Source: an uncultured Brachyspira sp. (GTDB taxonomy: Bacteria; Spirochaetota; Brachyspiria; Brachyspirales; Brachyspiraceae). From it: a stretch of DNA of 64,000 nt. Below the pieces are notes generated by a model. It saw only the letters and a list, made by a program, of their open reading frames with translations. It did no database searches and was not told the DNA's origin. A program made the position numbers and the translations under genes. The stretch lies in NCBI RefSeq assembly GCF_944390845.1, contig NZ_CALXRM010000002.1, positions 31,804 to 95,803 of the forward strand. Direction: 5' to 3'. This document shows positions 45,313 to 55,299 of this stretch, one piece after another; positions within the stretch are counted from its first letter, which is position 1; the number at the start of each line of letters is the position of its first letter.

Positions 45313-45348
45313 AATGGCTGGTATAGATAATATATCAGCCATTTTTTA
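45313..45348 (+). terminator. Terminator after the nan genes
   Basis: AATGGCTG pairs with CAGCCATT and a T-run follows. Confidence 0.85.
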
Positions 45349-45404
45349 TGTTTAATATTTTTGTTATATAAACTTATAAAAAATAGAAATCTAAAATGAT
45401 TTTA

Positions 45405-45754
45405 ATATATACCTAAACAACTACATTTTGCCAATTTTATTTTTTATATTGTTATTATTTTCGGGGACTAGCCCCCGAACTCTCAGTTCTTTTACGACCG
45501 AAGGAAGTACTGTAAGTATTGGTATAAAAGAACCAAAAAAACTGCATTTTTAGTCTAAATCTAGGTTATACCCTACATTTAATACATATATTTTTAATAT
45601 AAAGTTCTAGTAATTGCGTTTTCGCAAAGCGTATCCGAGCTTGTCGAGGATATAAGCAACTTTGACGAAGTCCGCAGAGCGTGTGCGGCAAAAAAGTTGA
45701 TAATATTACATAATGTGCAGTAGTCGGTAAAATGAAATTGTTTCAGTATATACT
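45405..45754. mobile_element. Family B MITE-like element, copy 2
   Basis: Left end TATATACCTAAACAACTACA then TTTTGCCAA; right end, read inverted, AGTATATACTGAAACAATTT then CATTTTACCGA. These are imperfect inverted repeats of about 28 bases. Inside are a GGGGACTAGCCCC hairpin, CGTATCCGAGCTTGTCGAGG and GACGAAGTCCGCAGAGCG. Its right end abuts another end sharing AGTATATACT. Confidence 0.75.
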
Positions 45755-45792
45755 AAAAAGTTTTAACTTTGTCAAACCGCTTACTATAAAAA

Positions 45793-45825
45793 TAAATGGA
45801 GCTATTAAAAAATAATAACTCCATT
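45793..45825 (-). terminator. guaA terminator
   Basis: AATGGAG..ATT pairs with AAT..CTCCATT; the minus strand continues with a T-rich run. Confidence 0.8.
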
Positions 45826-45857
45826 CTATATAATAGTTCATTAATTTTATTTAATTT

Positions 45858-47402
45858 TTATTCCCATTCTATAGTTGCAGGCGGTTTTGAAGATATATCA
45901 TAAACAACGCGGTTAATACCTTTAACTTCATTTATTATTCTGTTTGATATTATACCCAAAACATTATAATCAATTTTAGCCCAGTCAGCTGTCATGGCAT
46001 CAACACTTTCAACAGCTCTTATAGCACAAACTTGTTCATAAGTTCTGCCGTCACCCATAACGCCGACACTTTTTACAGGAAGAAGTATAGCAAAAGACTG
46101 CCATAATTTTCTATAAAGTCCTGCTTTCTTTATTTCATTAACTACTATATCATCAGCTTCCTGAAGTATTTTTACTCTTTCTTCTGTAATGTCGCCTAAT
46201 ATTCTTACTGCCAAACCAGGACCTGGGAAAGGCTGTCTATATACTATATCTTCAGGTAATTTTAATTCTAAACCTATTTCTCTAACTTCATCTTTAAATA
46301 ATTCTCTGAAAGGTTCTAAAAGTTCAAATTTCATATCTTTTGGAAGTCCGCCTACATTATGATGGCTTTTTATAACAACAGAGCTTCCTCTTAAAGATAC
46401 ACTTTCTATAACATCTGGATAAAGTGTGCCCTGTGCTAAAAATCCTACATTCTCAATCTTTTTAGCTTCATCATTAAATACGCTTACAAATTCATGTCCT
46501 ATTATCTTTCTTTTTTGTTCCGGATCTGTAACACCTGCTAATTTATCTAAAAATCTTTTTGAAGCATCAACATAAATCAAATCGATATTGAAATTATCTC
46601 TGAATACTTCAACAACCTTTTTATCTTCATCTTTTCTTAAAAGTCCGTTATTAACGAATATACATTTTAATTGCTTTCCTATAGCTTTTTCTATTAATAC
46701 TGCAGCTACAGAAGAATCAACTCCTCCTGAAAGTCCTAATATTACATTTTTATCGCCTACAGTTTCTTTTATTCTTTTTATCTCATATTCTATAAAAGAC
46801 CCCATATTCCAATTTCTTTCACATTTACAAATATCAAATAAGAAATTTTCTATAATTTTTATACCATTATTTGTATGAACTACTTCAGGGTGAAACTGTA
46901 TAGCATAAATATTTTTTTGTTTATTTTCTATAGCAGCAAGTTCAGTATTAGGTGTTTTTGCTATAAGTTCAAAGCCTTCTGGAATAGATTTAATACTGTC
47001 TCCATGACTCATCCACACAATATTATTTTTACCAAATGATTTAAATATGCTTTCATGATTAGTAATTTCAATTTCAGCTTTTCCATATTCACGTTTTTCA
47101 GCACTTTCAACTTTTCCGCCCATAGAATAAACTATTAACTGCATACCATAACATATTCCTAGTATAGGAATTCCAAGTTCAAATAATTCTTTATCTACTT
47201 TTGGGGCATCTTCTTCGTATACGCTTGAAGGGCCTCCTGAAAGTATTATAGCTTTAGGATTGAATTCCTTTATAAAATCTATTGAAACATGGAATGGGTG
47301 AATTTCTGAATAGACATTTAATTCTCTTATTCTTCTTGTAATAAGCTGTGTAAACTGAGAACCGAAATCTAGTATTAAAACCTTATCAATATTATTTTGC
47401 AT
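45858..47402 (-). CDS. guaA: GMP synthase (glutamine-hydrolysing)
   Basis: The 514-residue enzyme turns XMP into GMP. The N-terminal class I glutamine amidotransferase domain has the catalytic cysteine in GICYGMQ and the His-Glu pair in QFHPEVVHT. The ATP-pyrophosphatase domain has the PP-loop [12 protein letters not shown] near residue 224. The C-terminal dimerisation domain ends [17 protein letters not shown], as in most bacteria. GAGG precedes ATG at 47402. It stands alone between repeat regions. Confidence 0.98.
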   Translation of the reverse strand: MQNNIDKVLILDFGSQFTQLITRRIRELNVYSEIHPFHVSIDFIKEFNPKAIILSGGPSSVYEEDAPKVDKELFELGIPILGICYGMQLIVYSMGGKVESAEKREYGKAEIEITNHESIFKSFGKNNIVWMSHGDSIKSIPEGFELIAKTPNTELAAIENKQKNIYAIQFHPEVVHTNNGIKIIENFLFDICKCERNWNMGSFIEYEIKRIKETVGDKNVILGLSGGVDSSVAAVLIEKAIGKQLKCIFVNNGLLRKDEDKKVVEVFRDNFNIDLIYVDASKRFLDKLAGVTDPEQKRKIIGHEFVSVFNDEAKKIENVGFLAQGTLYPDVIESVSLRGSSVVIKSHHNVGGLPKDMKFELLEPFRELFKDEVREIGLELKLPEDIVYRQPFPGPGLAVRILGDITEERVKILQEADDIVVNEIKKAGLYRKLWQSFAILLPVKSVGVMGDGRTYEQVCAIRAVESVDAMTADWAKIDYNVLGIISNRIINEVKGINRVVYDISSKPPATIEWE

Positions 47403-47508
47403 ATATTCCTCTTTTATAAAAAATAAACTATGAATTTTTTAATATTACATCAAAATAATAAAATTTCAATTAATAGTTATCATAATACTTATATAAAAAT
47501 TTTTTATT

Positions 47509-47830
47509 TCGCACGGTAAGCTGATTTTTTGTATAATGAAAGTTGTTTTATTTATAATTCTTATTTGGAAATAAAATATTAATCGTGCGTTAATTAGCAC
47601 AGCAAATTTAAAAAAAACTAGGGTGGGTGCTATAATTTATATTAAAGCAATAAGTATAAATAAAATTATCAATTCAAAATTAAGTATTAAATATAAAAGG
47701 GTGGGGGATTAGAATAAAGCTAAAAATCTATTTATATTCCCCGCCCTTTATTCTTTTTTATTTAATTTGAATTTTTAATTTTGTTTATCTTTTATACTCA
47801 TACAGAAAAAGCATGCCCGCCCAAGCTTTT
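47509..47830. repeat. Family A repeat, two units in inverted order
   Basis: Boxes in order: CGCACGGTAAGC (47510), CGTGCGTT (47584), CTAGGGTGGGTGCT (47628), AAAGGGTGGGGGA (47697), CCCCGCCCTTTATTCTT (47739) and GCCCGCCCAAGCTT (47816). The last two form an inverted unit matching the 22231-22335 copy at both ends. Confidence 0.7.
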
Positions 47831-47847
47831 TTAAATTTATAGTTTTC

Positions 47848-48212
47848 TATACTTAAGCAACTATATTTTGTCAAAAATAAATTTATATTTTTGCTTTTAT
47901 ATCTGGGGCTTTGCCCACCGCTCTGCGTACTTTGTAGCACCCCATTTCTTTTACGACCGAAGGAAGTACTGTAAGTATTGGTATAAAAGAACCAAAAAAA
48001 CTGCATTTTTAGTTTAAATCTAGGCTATACCTTAAATTTAATACATATATTTTAAATATAAAGTTCTAGCAATTGCGTTTTCGCGAAGCGTATCCGAGCT
48101 TGTCGAGGATATAGCTACTTTGACGAAGTCCGCAGAGCGTATGCGGCAAAAAAGTAGATAACATTGATATAAAGTGTATCAGTTGACAAACTTAAAAATT
48201 CTTAGTATATAC
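47848..48212. mobile_element. Family B MITE-like element, copy 3
   Basis: Ends TATACTTAAGCAACTATATT then TTGTCAA (left) and TTGACAAACTTAAAAATTCT then TAGTATATAC (right). The interior repeats the module order of copy 2 closely: CTTTTACGACCGAAGGAAGT, GCGAAGCGTATCCGAGC and GACGAAGTCCGCAGAGCG. Confidence 0.75.
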
Positions 48213-48488
48213 CTAAACAACTATATTTTGTCAAAATTAAAATTATATTTTCTTTTTAATATATGGGGCTTTGCCCCATACCCCACTTCTTTTGTTGCCA
48301 CAAAGAAGCAAAAGGGCTATATTTTAGCTTAAATTGATAATTTATATTACATGTAAAACAATTTTAGTATGATTTAGTACTAATTTTATCCTTGCACTTT
48401 TTGGTTCTTTGACGAAGTCCGCAGAGCGTATGCGGCGGGAAAAAGAACAACAAAAAAATTGACAAACTTAAAAATTTTTAGTATATAC
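48204..48488. mobile_element. Family B MITE-like element, copy 4
   Basis: It shares AGTATATAC with copy 3. Ends are TATATACCTAAACAACTATA then TTTTGTCAA and TTGACAAACTTAAAAATTTT then TAGTATATAC. The interior has GGGGCTTTGCCCC and GACGAAGTCCGCAGAGCGTA but lacks other copy 3 modules. Confidence 0.75.
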
Positions 48489-48490
48489 AA

Positions 48491-48516
48491 AAAGGAAGCA
48501 GTTTCCTGCTTCCTTT
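48491..48516 (-). terminator. rpoD terminator
   Basis: AAAGGAAGCAG and CTGCTTCCTTT form a perfect 11-bp stem with a TTTC loop; the minus strand then has a T-run. Confidence 0.9.
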
Positions 48517-48540
48517 GAAATTTTTTAATTTAAATATTAA

Positions 48541-50307
48541 TTAAGAATCAAGAAAATCTTTTAATTCTTTTTTCTTTGACTGAGCTCTTAATCTTCTTAT
48601 AGCTTTAGCCTCTATCTGACGTATACGTTCTCTTGTAACTTTGAATACATATCCAACTTCCTCTAAAGTATGGCTGTATCCGTCAATAAGACCGAAACGC
48701 ATTCTTATTACTTTCTGTTCTCTGTCTGGCAAACTGTCTAATATAGAGTCAATTTGTTTTCTTAAGATTTTGAAAGTAGTTATATTTTGAGGACTTTCAA
48801 ATTCTTTATCTTCTATAAGTTCTCCTAAAATAGTGTCTTCTTCATCACCTATAGGAGCATTCAAAGATACAGGGTCTTTAGCTACATTTCTTACGCTTTT
48901 AACTCTGCTTTCAGGCCAGCTTAATGCTTTAGCTATCTCTTGAATAGAAGGCTCTCTGCCATGCTGCTGCATATACTGTCTTAATACTCTTTGAACCTTG
49001 TTTATTTGTTCTATCATGTGAACAGGAACCCTTATTGTTCTAGCTTGATCACTTATAGAACGTGTAATAGCCTGACGTATCCACCAAGTAGCATAAGTAG
49101 AAAATTTATAACCTTTTTTGTATTCAAATTTATCTACTGCCTTGATAAGACCAATATTTCCTTCCTGAACCAAATCGAAGAAATGAAGACCTCTGTTAAC
49201 ATACTTTTTAGCTATTGCAATAACAAGTCTCAAATTAGCTTTAACTATATGGTCTTTAGCTTGAGCAATTTTTCTTCTTGAAGAGTCTATTTTACGTACC
49301 CATTCAACTAAAGTTTCTTTATCTATACGAACCTCATCGTATATATTAGCCATACGAACTTGAGCTTTATGGAAACTTGTTATAACAGCCTCTATAGCTT
49401 CAGGAGTGATATTAAATTCATCTACAAGACGTATATAAATATCTTTATTTCCTGATTCTATTTCTTTATAATAATTTTCAAAGTCTGATATTTCTTTATA
49501 GTATCTTTTTTTGAGTTTTTCAAAGTATTCTTCTATTTGGTTGATTCTGTGTAAATAGAATTTAAGTTTTTCAGCTATTCTGTCTATTTCCATTCTATTT
49601 AATCTTACTTTACTCAAAAGCTTAACTATATTCTCTTTAACTTCTTCTTGTTCTTTAGTAAGAGATTTTATTGTTTTTTGTGTAGTTATTTTTTTGATTC
49701 TTTTATCTAAAGCAAGATATTTTTCAGCTAATGCTACATATTCTTTTTCAAAGTTTTTATACTTTCTTTCTAATTTTCTTTTTTCCTGAGTAGAAACATT
49801 ATAGATTCTAGGAGGTTCTAATATTTCATGTATAGAAACCTTTCCAACCTGTACATTTTTTATTGTATTAAGTACTTCACCTACAACAAGATGTGTATTT
49901 AATATAATATTTTCTATATCTGTTTCGCCGGATTCAATTTTTTTAGAATAATCCACTTCATCTTCGTGGGTAAGCAAATTAACCTTTCCGATTTCTTTAA
50001 GATAAAGTCTTATAGGGTCATCATTATTTCCTACTTTATCCTCTACATGTATAAATTTAGCTGTAGTATCATCAATTTTATTTTGATTTTTAGAAAGGCT
50101 TTCAAATTCTCTCTTATCTTCAACAATGGCAATCTTTCTAGCAGTTAATAACTGAAAAAGTATATCCATTACGTCAGTATCCATATTATCTATGGCACCA
50201 TTAATCTCTTTGAAAGTAAGATATTTATTAGTATTACCTTTTTCAAGCAATTTTCGAATCTTTTCATTATTTTTAATTAAAAGATCGCAATCCTCTTCTT
50301 TCATCAT
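48541..50307 (-). CDS. rpoD: Primary sigma factor RpoD (sigma-70)
   Basis: The 588-residue factor directs RNA polymerase to housekeeping promoters. Region 1.2 is DPIRLYLKEIGKVNLLTHEDE near residue 96. Regions 2.3-2.4 include GLHFFDLVQEGNIGLIKAVD and FSTYATWWIRQAITRSI. Region 3 begins RTIRVPVHMIEQ, and region 4.2 (TLEEVGYVFKVTRERIRQIE) reads the -35 box. The start ATG at 50307 overlaps the dnaG stop by four bases and has AAGGAAG upstream. The TTGACA/TATAAT-type promoters seen in this window fit its recognition regions. Confidence 0.97.
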   Translation of the reverse strand: MMKEEDCDLLIKNNEKIRKLLEKGNTNKYLTFKEINGAIDNMDTDVMDILFQLLTARKIAIVEDKREFESLSKNQNKIDDTTAKFIHVEDKVGNNDDPIRLYLKEIGKVNLLTHEDEVDYSKKIESGETDIENIILNTHLVVGEVLNTIKNVQVGKVSIHEILEPPRIYNVSTQEKRKLERKYKNFEKEYVALAEKYLALDKRIKKITTQKTIKSLTKEQEEVKENIVKLLSKVRLNRMEIDRIAEKLKFYLHRINQIEEYFEKLKKRYYKEISDFENYYKEIESGNKDIYIRLVDEFNITPEAIEAVITSFHKAQVRMANIYDEVRIDKETLVEWVRKIDSSRRKIAQAKDHIVKANLRLVIAIAKKYVNRGLHFFDLVQEGNIGLIKAVDKFEYKKGYKFSTYATWWIRQAITRSISDQARTIRVPVHMIEQINKVQRVLRQYMQQHGREPSIQEIAKALSWPESRVKSVRNVAKDPVSLNAPIGDEEDTILGELIEDKEFESPQNITTFKILRKQIDSILDSLPDREQKVIRMRFGLIDGYSHTLEEVGYVFKVTRERIRQIEAKAIRRLRAQSKKKELKDFLDS

Positions 50308-52139
50308 AAATCACTTCCTTGATGTAATTTTTCTTTTTGCTTATTAAGTAAATGTATTTCGCGAGCCTTTGCACAAATAGCCTCAAATCCATCATTACTT
50401 TCAAGAGTGTTGTTTAATGCAGTATTATTATCTAAAACCTCTTGCCTTTTAGAGTCTATGTAGCCGCTTTTAATTCTAATAATAAGCTCCTCCAACTTTT
50501 CATATATATTTTCACTATATAGTTTTTTCTTGCTTAAAATCTGATTAGCTATATGCTCATTTCCCAATACATTAAGAGCATCTTCAACGCTTGCTTCTTT
50601 ATTAAGAGTTAAGAGTCTTATATAAAATTCCCTTGTTATATCTTTCTTAATAAGATCAACACTAATTTCTCTTTCAGCCTCTTTAATCAAAGAAGGATTT
50701 AGAGCAAGTAAATATATTAAACTATTTTCATAGTAAAATTTGTTATTTGTATTTTTAATTTTATTATTATTTGCGTTTGAGATATACTGATTTGTTTTCT
50801 GTATGCGTAAATAATCCTTGTTAAAAGCCTCCCTATCTATAGAAAGTTTAGAAGCTATATGAGCTATAATCATCTGCTTCTCTGTTTCGCTTTTTACAAC
50901 ATCTAAATACTTATAAAAATCATTAATAACATCTAACTTTTCCTCTATAGATATAGAAGAAATATCTTTCTTTATTCTATTCTCTACAATAAAATCGTAC
51001 CAATTTAATCTATTATTATATAGTATATCAAACCGCTCTTTTGTATAAACTGTAAAAAATTCATCTAAATCCTTAGTTTCTTGTATAGAAAGTATAGTCA
51101 ATTTTAAGTCAAACTTCAATAGCGTCAATATTGCCATTTTAGAAGCTTTCTGACCTGCTTCATCGCTATCTAATGCTAAAACTACATTGCTTGTATACTT
51201 TTTTATCTCTCTAGCATGTTCTTCTGTAATAGCTGTGCCTAATGTGCCTACTACATTTTTTATGCCCATTTTATGGCATGCTATTGTATCCATGTATCCT
51301 TCAACAAGAATAACTTCATCTTGCTTCATTATATAGGATTTAGCTATATTTATGCCATATAATGAAGATTTTTTCTTAAAAATAAGGCTTTCTTTGGAAT
51401 TTAAGTATTTAGGTTCTTTACCGTCTATACTTCTTCCTCCAAAACCTATAACTTCTTCTCTTTCATTTATAATAGGAAACATTACTCTATTAACAAATGT
51501 GTCATAATAATGGCTAGGATTATTTTTACTTACACTAGCCAAACCTAGTATATTCATGTTATTTACAGTAATTTTATTATCGCTTAAAGCGTTAATAAGT
51601 GCATTCCAACTAGGAGGAGCATATCCTATTTTAAATTCTTTTATTATACTAAAAGGTATTTTTCTGTTTTTTAAATATTTTACTGCTTCTTTATAGAAAT
51701 AATTTCCATTTTTATCCTTTAAAAGCAGACTTTTTCCAAAAAAATTGCAGGCTATTCTGTTTATTCTTCTGCTTTCTAAGTATATTTTCTCTTTTTGAGA
51801 GGATTTTGCAGAAAAGAAATCGGTAACATCTATTGAGAATCTATTACCAAGATATTTAACTGCATCCTTAAAGGACATATTTTCTTTTTCTTTTAAATAG
51901 GTTATAACATTTCCCTTTGCACCGCAGGTAAAACATTTATACACACCTTTATCATCATCAACAGACATAGAAGGATTAGTTTCCTGACCATCTTTGTGAA
52001 AAGGACATTGAACGGTGTATTTATTTCCGCCTCTTGGTACAACTTTATATCGATCCCTTAATATATCAATAAGAGATACTCTTGATAATAGATTGTTTAA
52101 TTTTTCAATAAATAAGTTATCCACAATAAACTCAAGCAA
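50304..52139 (-). CDS. dnaG: DNA primase
   Basis: The 611-residue primase makes RNA primers for replication. The CHC2-type zinc finger is CPFHKDG...YKCFTCGAKG near residues 45-80. The TOPRIM catalytic core has VEGYMDTIACHKMGI and ALDSDEAGQKA. The end probably carries the helicase-interacting domain. It forms a coupled pair with rpoD, as in the macromolecular synthesis operon, but no rpsU is present. The start is uncertain: TTG at 52139 is given, and GTG at 52124 is an alternative; neither has a strong SD. Confidence 0.95.
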   Translation of the reverse strand: MLEFIVDNLFIEKLNNLLSRVSLIDILRDRYKVVPRGGNKYTVQCPFHKDGQETNPSMSVDDDKGVYKCFTCGAKGNVITYLKEKENMSFKDAVKYLGNRFSIDVTDFFSAKSSQKEKIYLESRRINRIACNFFGKSLLLKDKNGNYFYKEAVKYLKNRKIPFSIIKEFKIGYAPPSWNALINALSDNKITVNNMNILGLASVSKNNPSHYYDTFVNRVMFPIINEREEVIGFGGRSIDGKEPKYLNSKESLIFKKKSSLYGINIAKSYIMKQDEVILVEGYMDTIACHKMGIKNVVGTLGTAITEEHAREIKKYTSNVVLALDSDEAGQKASKMAILTLLKFDLKLTILSIQETKDLDEFFTVYTKERFDILYNNRLNWYDFIVENRIKKDISSISIEEKLDVINDFYKYLDVVKSETEKQMIIAHIASKLSIDREAFNKDYLRIQKTNQYISNANNNKIKNTNNKFYYENSLIYLLALNPSLIKEAEREISVDLIKKDITREFYIRLLTLNKEASVEDALNVLGNEHIANQILSKKKLYSENIYEKLEELIIRIKSGYIDSKRQEVLDNNTALNNTLESNDGFEAICAKAREIHLLNKQKEKLHQGSDL

Positions 52140-52302
52140 TAATATCTATAATATTAATCGGATATATATAGCAAAAAATACAGATTATACCTATAAATAA
52201 ATATGCATAAATATAAAAATATTTAAAAAAAAGTCAAGTAATTATAGTAAAAAAACTAAAAAATATATGAATTTATTTCGATTTATTTTAGTTATTTATT
52301 AC

Positions 52303-52331
52303 TTGACAAAATTCGTTTTTTTATTATTATA
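52303..52331 (+). promoter_or_regulatory. Probable promoter of the 52361 operon
   Basis: A consensus TTGACA at 52303-52308 is followed after 17-19 bases by ATTATA/TATAGT, 30 bases before the first gene. Confidence 0.55.
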
Positions 52332-52360
52332 GTGAAATCAATTTTGTTTGAGGAAATATT

Positions 52361-53407
52361 GTGATTAATTATTTTGAAAAGAGCGAGAGGAGAAGAAGGA
52401 TCTTAAACAATATAAAATCAAAAAGGATTATTATTGATAAATTTTATATTCCGCTTGGCATAGTACTAAGCGAATATGCTTATCCCAAGGAAGGGACTAA
52501 AATAGAATTAAAAAACACTGATAATGGAGATTTATACAACTATAGAATCTCAGTATCATCGGAGAAGATTTCTTCATTATATTTGAAGCTTTTAAAACTA
52601 TTTCCGTCTTATGGCACAATAGTTATAGAGCGTATTAGTGAAGATGTTAATAGGGATTATGATGTACTTATGAGCGATCCTGATGTTTCATTAAATGAAA
52701 TTAGAAAGGTGTTCAAAAAGTATAATGAACTTTGGATTGAATGCGGATACGTTGGATTCGGAGTTATAGACGAGCTTACAGAGTTTGAAATTTTCATAAA
52801 TTTGGATAAAGAAATAGAAATTCATACTTCATATAAAAATATAAATAAAATTAACCATATTCTTGAATCATGCAGACTTTTGAATGATGATGCTTCATTT
52901 ATAGGCGATTATGAGCATTTGCATTATTCTTTGTCTTCTATAGTTGCAGATGAAGGCTGTTCTGAAACAGATGAATATGTTTTTGATTATTATGATATTA
53001 TAAATAATCTTAAGCATATATACGGATTTACTACTGTTAATTTAAATGAACCAAATATGTTAATAAAGCCTCCAAAATGGTGGAATGTTACTGTTAAGGG
53101 TTTAGGTAAATGCCAAAGGAGAACTTTTGTATCTACTTATTATATGGTTGCAAACACTATAGAAGAAATGGAAACTCTTATAGATGAAAGAATGAAAGAT
53201 ATGAATGTTGATTATTATTATATTTATGATTTTTATAATGTTGATCCTAAAAACTACAGCTATGAAAGTGTTAATGTCATAGATACTCATAATATTTCAT
53301 TTGAAAAGGCACCTTTTGGTATTTGGGCACAGTCTGATGTATATATTTGTAATGTAAAAAATATAGCATCATATTATATTAATAAAAACTATGCAAGAAC
53401 ATATTGA
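52361..53407 (+). CDS. Protein of unknown function
   Basis: The 348-residue protein is not recognised. It has no signal peptide or membrane helix. The first 30 residues are very basic (SERRRRILNNIKSKR), and the rest is acidic and rich in Tyr and Asn. It uses a GTG start at 52361 with AGGAAAT upstream. Its end overlaps the Nudix gene by 17 bases, so the two are co-translated. It is the first gene of a run with Nudix, lepB and YdcF-family genes. Confidence 0.7.
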   Translation: MINYFEKSERRRRILNNIKSKRIIIDKFYIPLGIVLSEYAYPKEGTKIELKNTDNGDLYNYRISVSSEKISSLYLKLLKLFPSYGTIVIERISEDVNRDYDVLMSDPDVSLNEIRKVFKKYNELWIECGYVGFGVIDELTEFEIFINLDKEIEIHTSYKNINKINHILESCRLLNDDASFIGDYEHLHYSLSSIVADEGCSETDEYVFDYYDIINNLKHIYGFTTVNLNEPNMLIKPPKWWNVTVKGLGKCQRRTFVSTYYMVANTIEEMETLIDERMKDMNVDYYYIYDFYNVDPKNYSYESVNVIDTHNISFEKAPFGIWAQSDVYICNVKNIASYYINKNYARTY

Positions 53408-53960
53408 TTATAAATTTGAAAAAGCTTTAAAAATAAAAGAACATATTAAACATCAATTTAAATATTGTCCTTATTGCGGGGAAAAAGATTCTTTATCATT
53501 TAATAATATAAAGATATTCACATGTTCAAAATGCGGAAGAACTTATTTTATTAATCCGGCATCTGCTGTTGGAGTTATAATAGAAACTCCATCTGGTATA
53601 GTATTTGTTGAAAGGGGAATTAATCCTAAAAAAGGCTTTATAGATATGCCTGGCGGGTTCTGCGAGCCTTATGAAAGGGTTGAAGATACTGCCAAAAGAG
53701 AAGTTTTGGAAGAAACAAGCATAAAATTAGAAAAAATAGATTTTCTTATAAGCGGATCTAATGAATATATATATGACGGCTTAATGTATGTAACGTCTGA
53801 TATATTCTTTTATTCAAAATTAGATTATACTCCAAATGTTAAGGCTAATGATGATGCTTCTAATGTTATATTTTTAAAAAGAAATGAAATAAATATAGAT
53901 AATATAGCATTTGAATCAGCTAAAGAGGCTTTACTATACTATATTCAAAATATCAAATAA
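53391..53960 (+). CDS. Nudix hydrolase with N-terminal zinc ribbon
   Basis: The 189-residue protein has a zinc ribbon CPYCGEKD...CSKCGRTY at residues 26-50, like NudC-type pyrophosphatases. A Nudix fold follows. The Nudix box reads GFCEPYERVEDTAKREVLEET with all metal-binding glutamates, but the usual Gly after EE is Ser. Likely substrates are NADH or other nucleoside diphosphate compounds, not decidable from sequence. ATG at 53391 lies inside the preceding gene with no clear SD, so it is probably translated by coupling. Confidence 0.9.
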   Translation: MQEHIDYKFEKALKIKEHIKHQFKYCPYCGEKDSLSFNNIKIFTCSKCGRTYFINPASAVGVIIETPSGIVFVERGINPKKGFIDMPGGFCEPYERVEDTAKREVLEETSIKLEKIDFLISGSNEYIYDGLMYVTSDIFFYSKLDYTPNVKANDDASNVIFLKRNEINIDNIAFESAKEALLYYIQNIK

Positions 53961-53977
53961 ATATAATTATTTCAACT

Positions 53978-54499
53978 ATGACAAGTAAGAAACAGATTGC
54001 AGAGATTATATTAGCATCATTTACTGCTATCTTTTTAGCAGCATTTATTAGGTTATTTTTCTTTGATACTTATATAGTTACTAATAAATCTATGGAGCCT
54101 ACTTTTTTTGAAGGAGATGAAATACTTCTTCTTAAAAAGAGCTTTATTTTTAATCGTGTTAAGAATTTTGATGTTATAGTTTTTAATCATGAAGGAAGTA
54201 ATTTAGTTAAAAGAGTTATAGGAATAGAAGGCGATAAAGTAGAAATAAAAGACGGCGGCTTATATTTGAATGATGAGCTTATAGAGCATGAATATTATAT
54301 TTTTTCTGATAAAGATGACGGACTTTATATAGTAGGAAGCGATCAATATTTTGTTTTAGGCGATAATATAGATGTGAGCGAAGACAGCAGATATTTCGGA
54401 TTCATAGATAAAGATAGTATAAAAGGGCAGGTAATACTTATATTCAGCCCTAAAAGCAGATTTCAGCTATTCAGTAATATATTTCATCACAATAAATAA
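53978..54499 (+). CDS. lepB: Signal peptidase I
   Basis: The 173-residue serine protease cleaves signal peptides of exported proteins. One N-terminal membrane helix spans about residues 8-28. The catalytic serine lies in NKSMEPTFFEGD and the lysine in NLVKRVIGIEGDKVE. The family end motif is FVLGDNIDVSEDSRYFGF, where ordinary enzymes have GDN..S.DSR. It is short, like Gram-positive-type SipS enzymes. It starts 18 bases after the Nudix gene with a weak SD. Confidence 0.95.
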   Translation: MTSKKQIAEIILASFTAIFLAAFIRLFFFDTYIVTNKSMEPTFFEGDEILLLKKSFIFNRVKNFDVIVFNHEGSNLVKRVIGIEGDKVEIKDGGLYLNDELIEHEYYIFSDKDDGLYIVGSDQYFVLGDNIDVSEDSRYFGFIDKDSIKGQVILIFSPKSRFQLFSNIFHHNK

Positions 54500-54511
54500 A
54501 TTTAGGTTTTT

Positions 54512-55294
54512 ATGATGCTTAATAATATAGCAGATTATATTAATATATTATCAAATTTTTGCGGTAAAAGAGATATTGAATCCTTAACAAAGGAAGAACT
54601 TTATAATAAATATAATATTGATAAAGCTGATGTTATGGTTTTATTCGGCGGAAGTATTATATGCGGTGGCGATATATTAGCTGAGGCAATAAAAAACAAT
54701 ATAGCAGAAAAATATATTATAGTAGGCGGTGCCGGTCATACTACAGAAACATTGAGAAATAAAATGAGTAAAGAGCTTTCTAATATTGATTTAAATAATT
54801 TAAAAGAAGCAGAAATATTTAATAATTATATAAATACAAAGTATGATTTAAAGGCTGATCTTTTAGAATTGGAATCAACTAATTGCGGCAATAATATAAC
54901 ATATTTGCTTAAATTATTAAAAGAAAATAATATAAATTTCAAAAATATAATTATTTCTCAAGATTCTTCTATGCAGTACCGTATGGAAGCGGCATTAAGA
55001 AAATATGTTACTAAAGATATATTGATTATAAATTATGCTGTATATAAAGTTAATGTTATATGTAAAGATAATGAACTTGTTTATGATAAAGATATTTTTG
55101 GAATGTGGGATATAAATAGATATATAAATCTTTTAATGGGAGAAATATATAGGCTTAATGATGATGCCAATGGTTACGGCCCTAACGGCAAAGATTTTAT
55201 TGTTCATGTTGATATACCAGATGATGTTATGAAGGCATTTATAGAATTAAAAAAAGAATTTATGATAAGAGAAGCTAATCCTCTATATTCTTAA
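54512..55294 (+). CDS. YdcF family (DUF218) protein
   Basis: The 260-residue protein matches the YdcF/ElyC/SanA group: VMVLFGGSIICGGDILAEA near residue 46, IIVGGAGHTTETLR, then LESTNCGNNITYLLK and IIISQDSSMQYRME. YdcF binds S-adenosylmethionine in E. coli, and ElyC/SanA act in envelope integrity. No membrane helix is evident here, so it is nearest to YdcF. It starts 13 bases after lepB, the last gene of that run. An ATG at 54515 is an equal choice of start. Confidence 0.85.
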   Translation: MMLNNIADYINILSNFCGKRDIESLTKEELYNKYNIDKADVMVLFGGSIICGGDILAEAIKNNIAEKYIIVGGAGHTTETLRNKMSKELSNIDLNNLKEAEIFNNYINTKYDLKADLLELESTNCGNNITYLLKLLKENNINFKNIIISQDSSMQYRMEAALRKYVTKDILIINYAVYKVNVICKDNELVYDKDIFGMWDINRYINLLMGEIYRLNDDANGYGPNGKDFIVHVDIPDDVMKAFIELKKEFMIREANPLYS

Positions 55295-55299
55295 TTTTA

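Larger units (their letters stand above)
45349..45857. repeat. Intergenic region with a MITE-like element
   Basis: No gene is seen in these 509 bases. A family B element fills 45405-45754. A further outward-facing end follows at 45744-45776, and the guaA terminator at 45793-45825. Confidence 0.7.
47403..48540. repeat. Large repeat-filled intergenic region
   Basis: About 1.1 kb without a credible gene. It holds two family A units in opposite orientation (47509-47830), then two family B elements joined end to end (47848-48212 and 48204-48488), then the rpoD terminator. A 73-codon ORF at 47785-48006 lies inside the repeats and is not supported. Confidence 0.7.

Noticed and set aside
47785..48006. 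73-codon minus-strand ORF
   Set aside because: It spans the end of a family A unit and part of a family B element; nothing suggests a real product.
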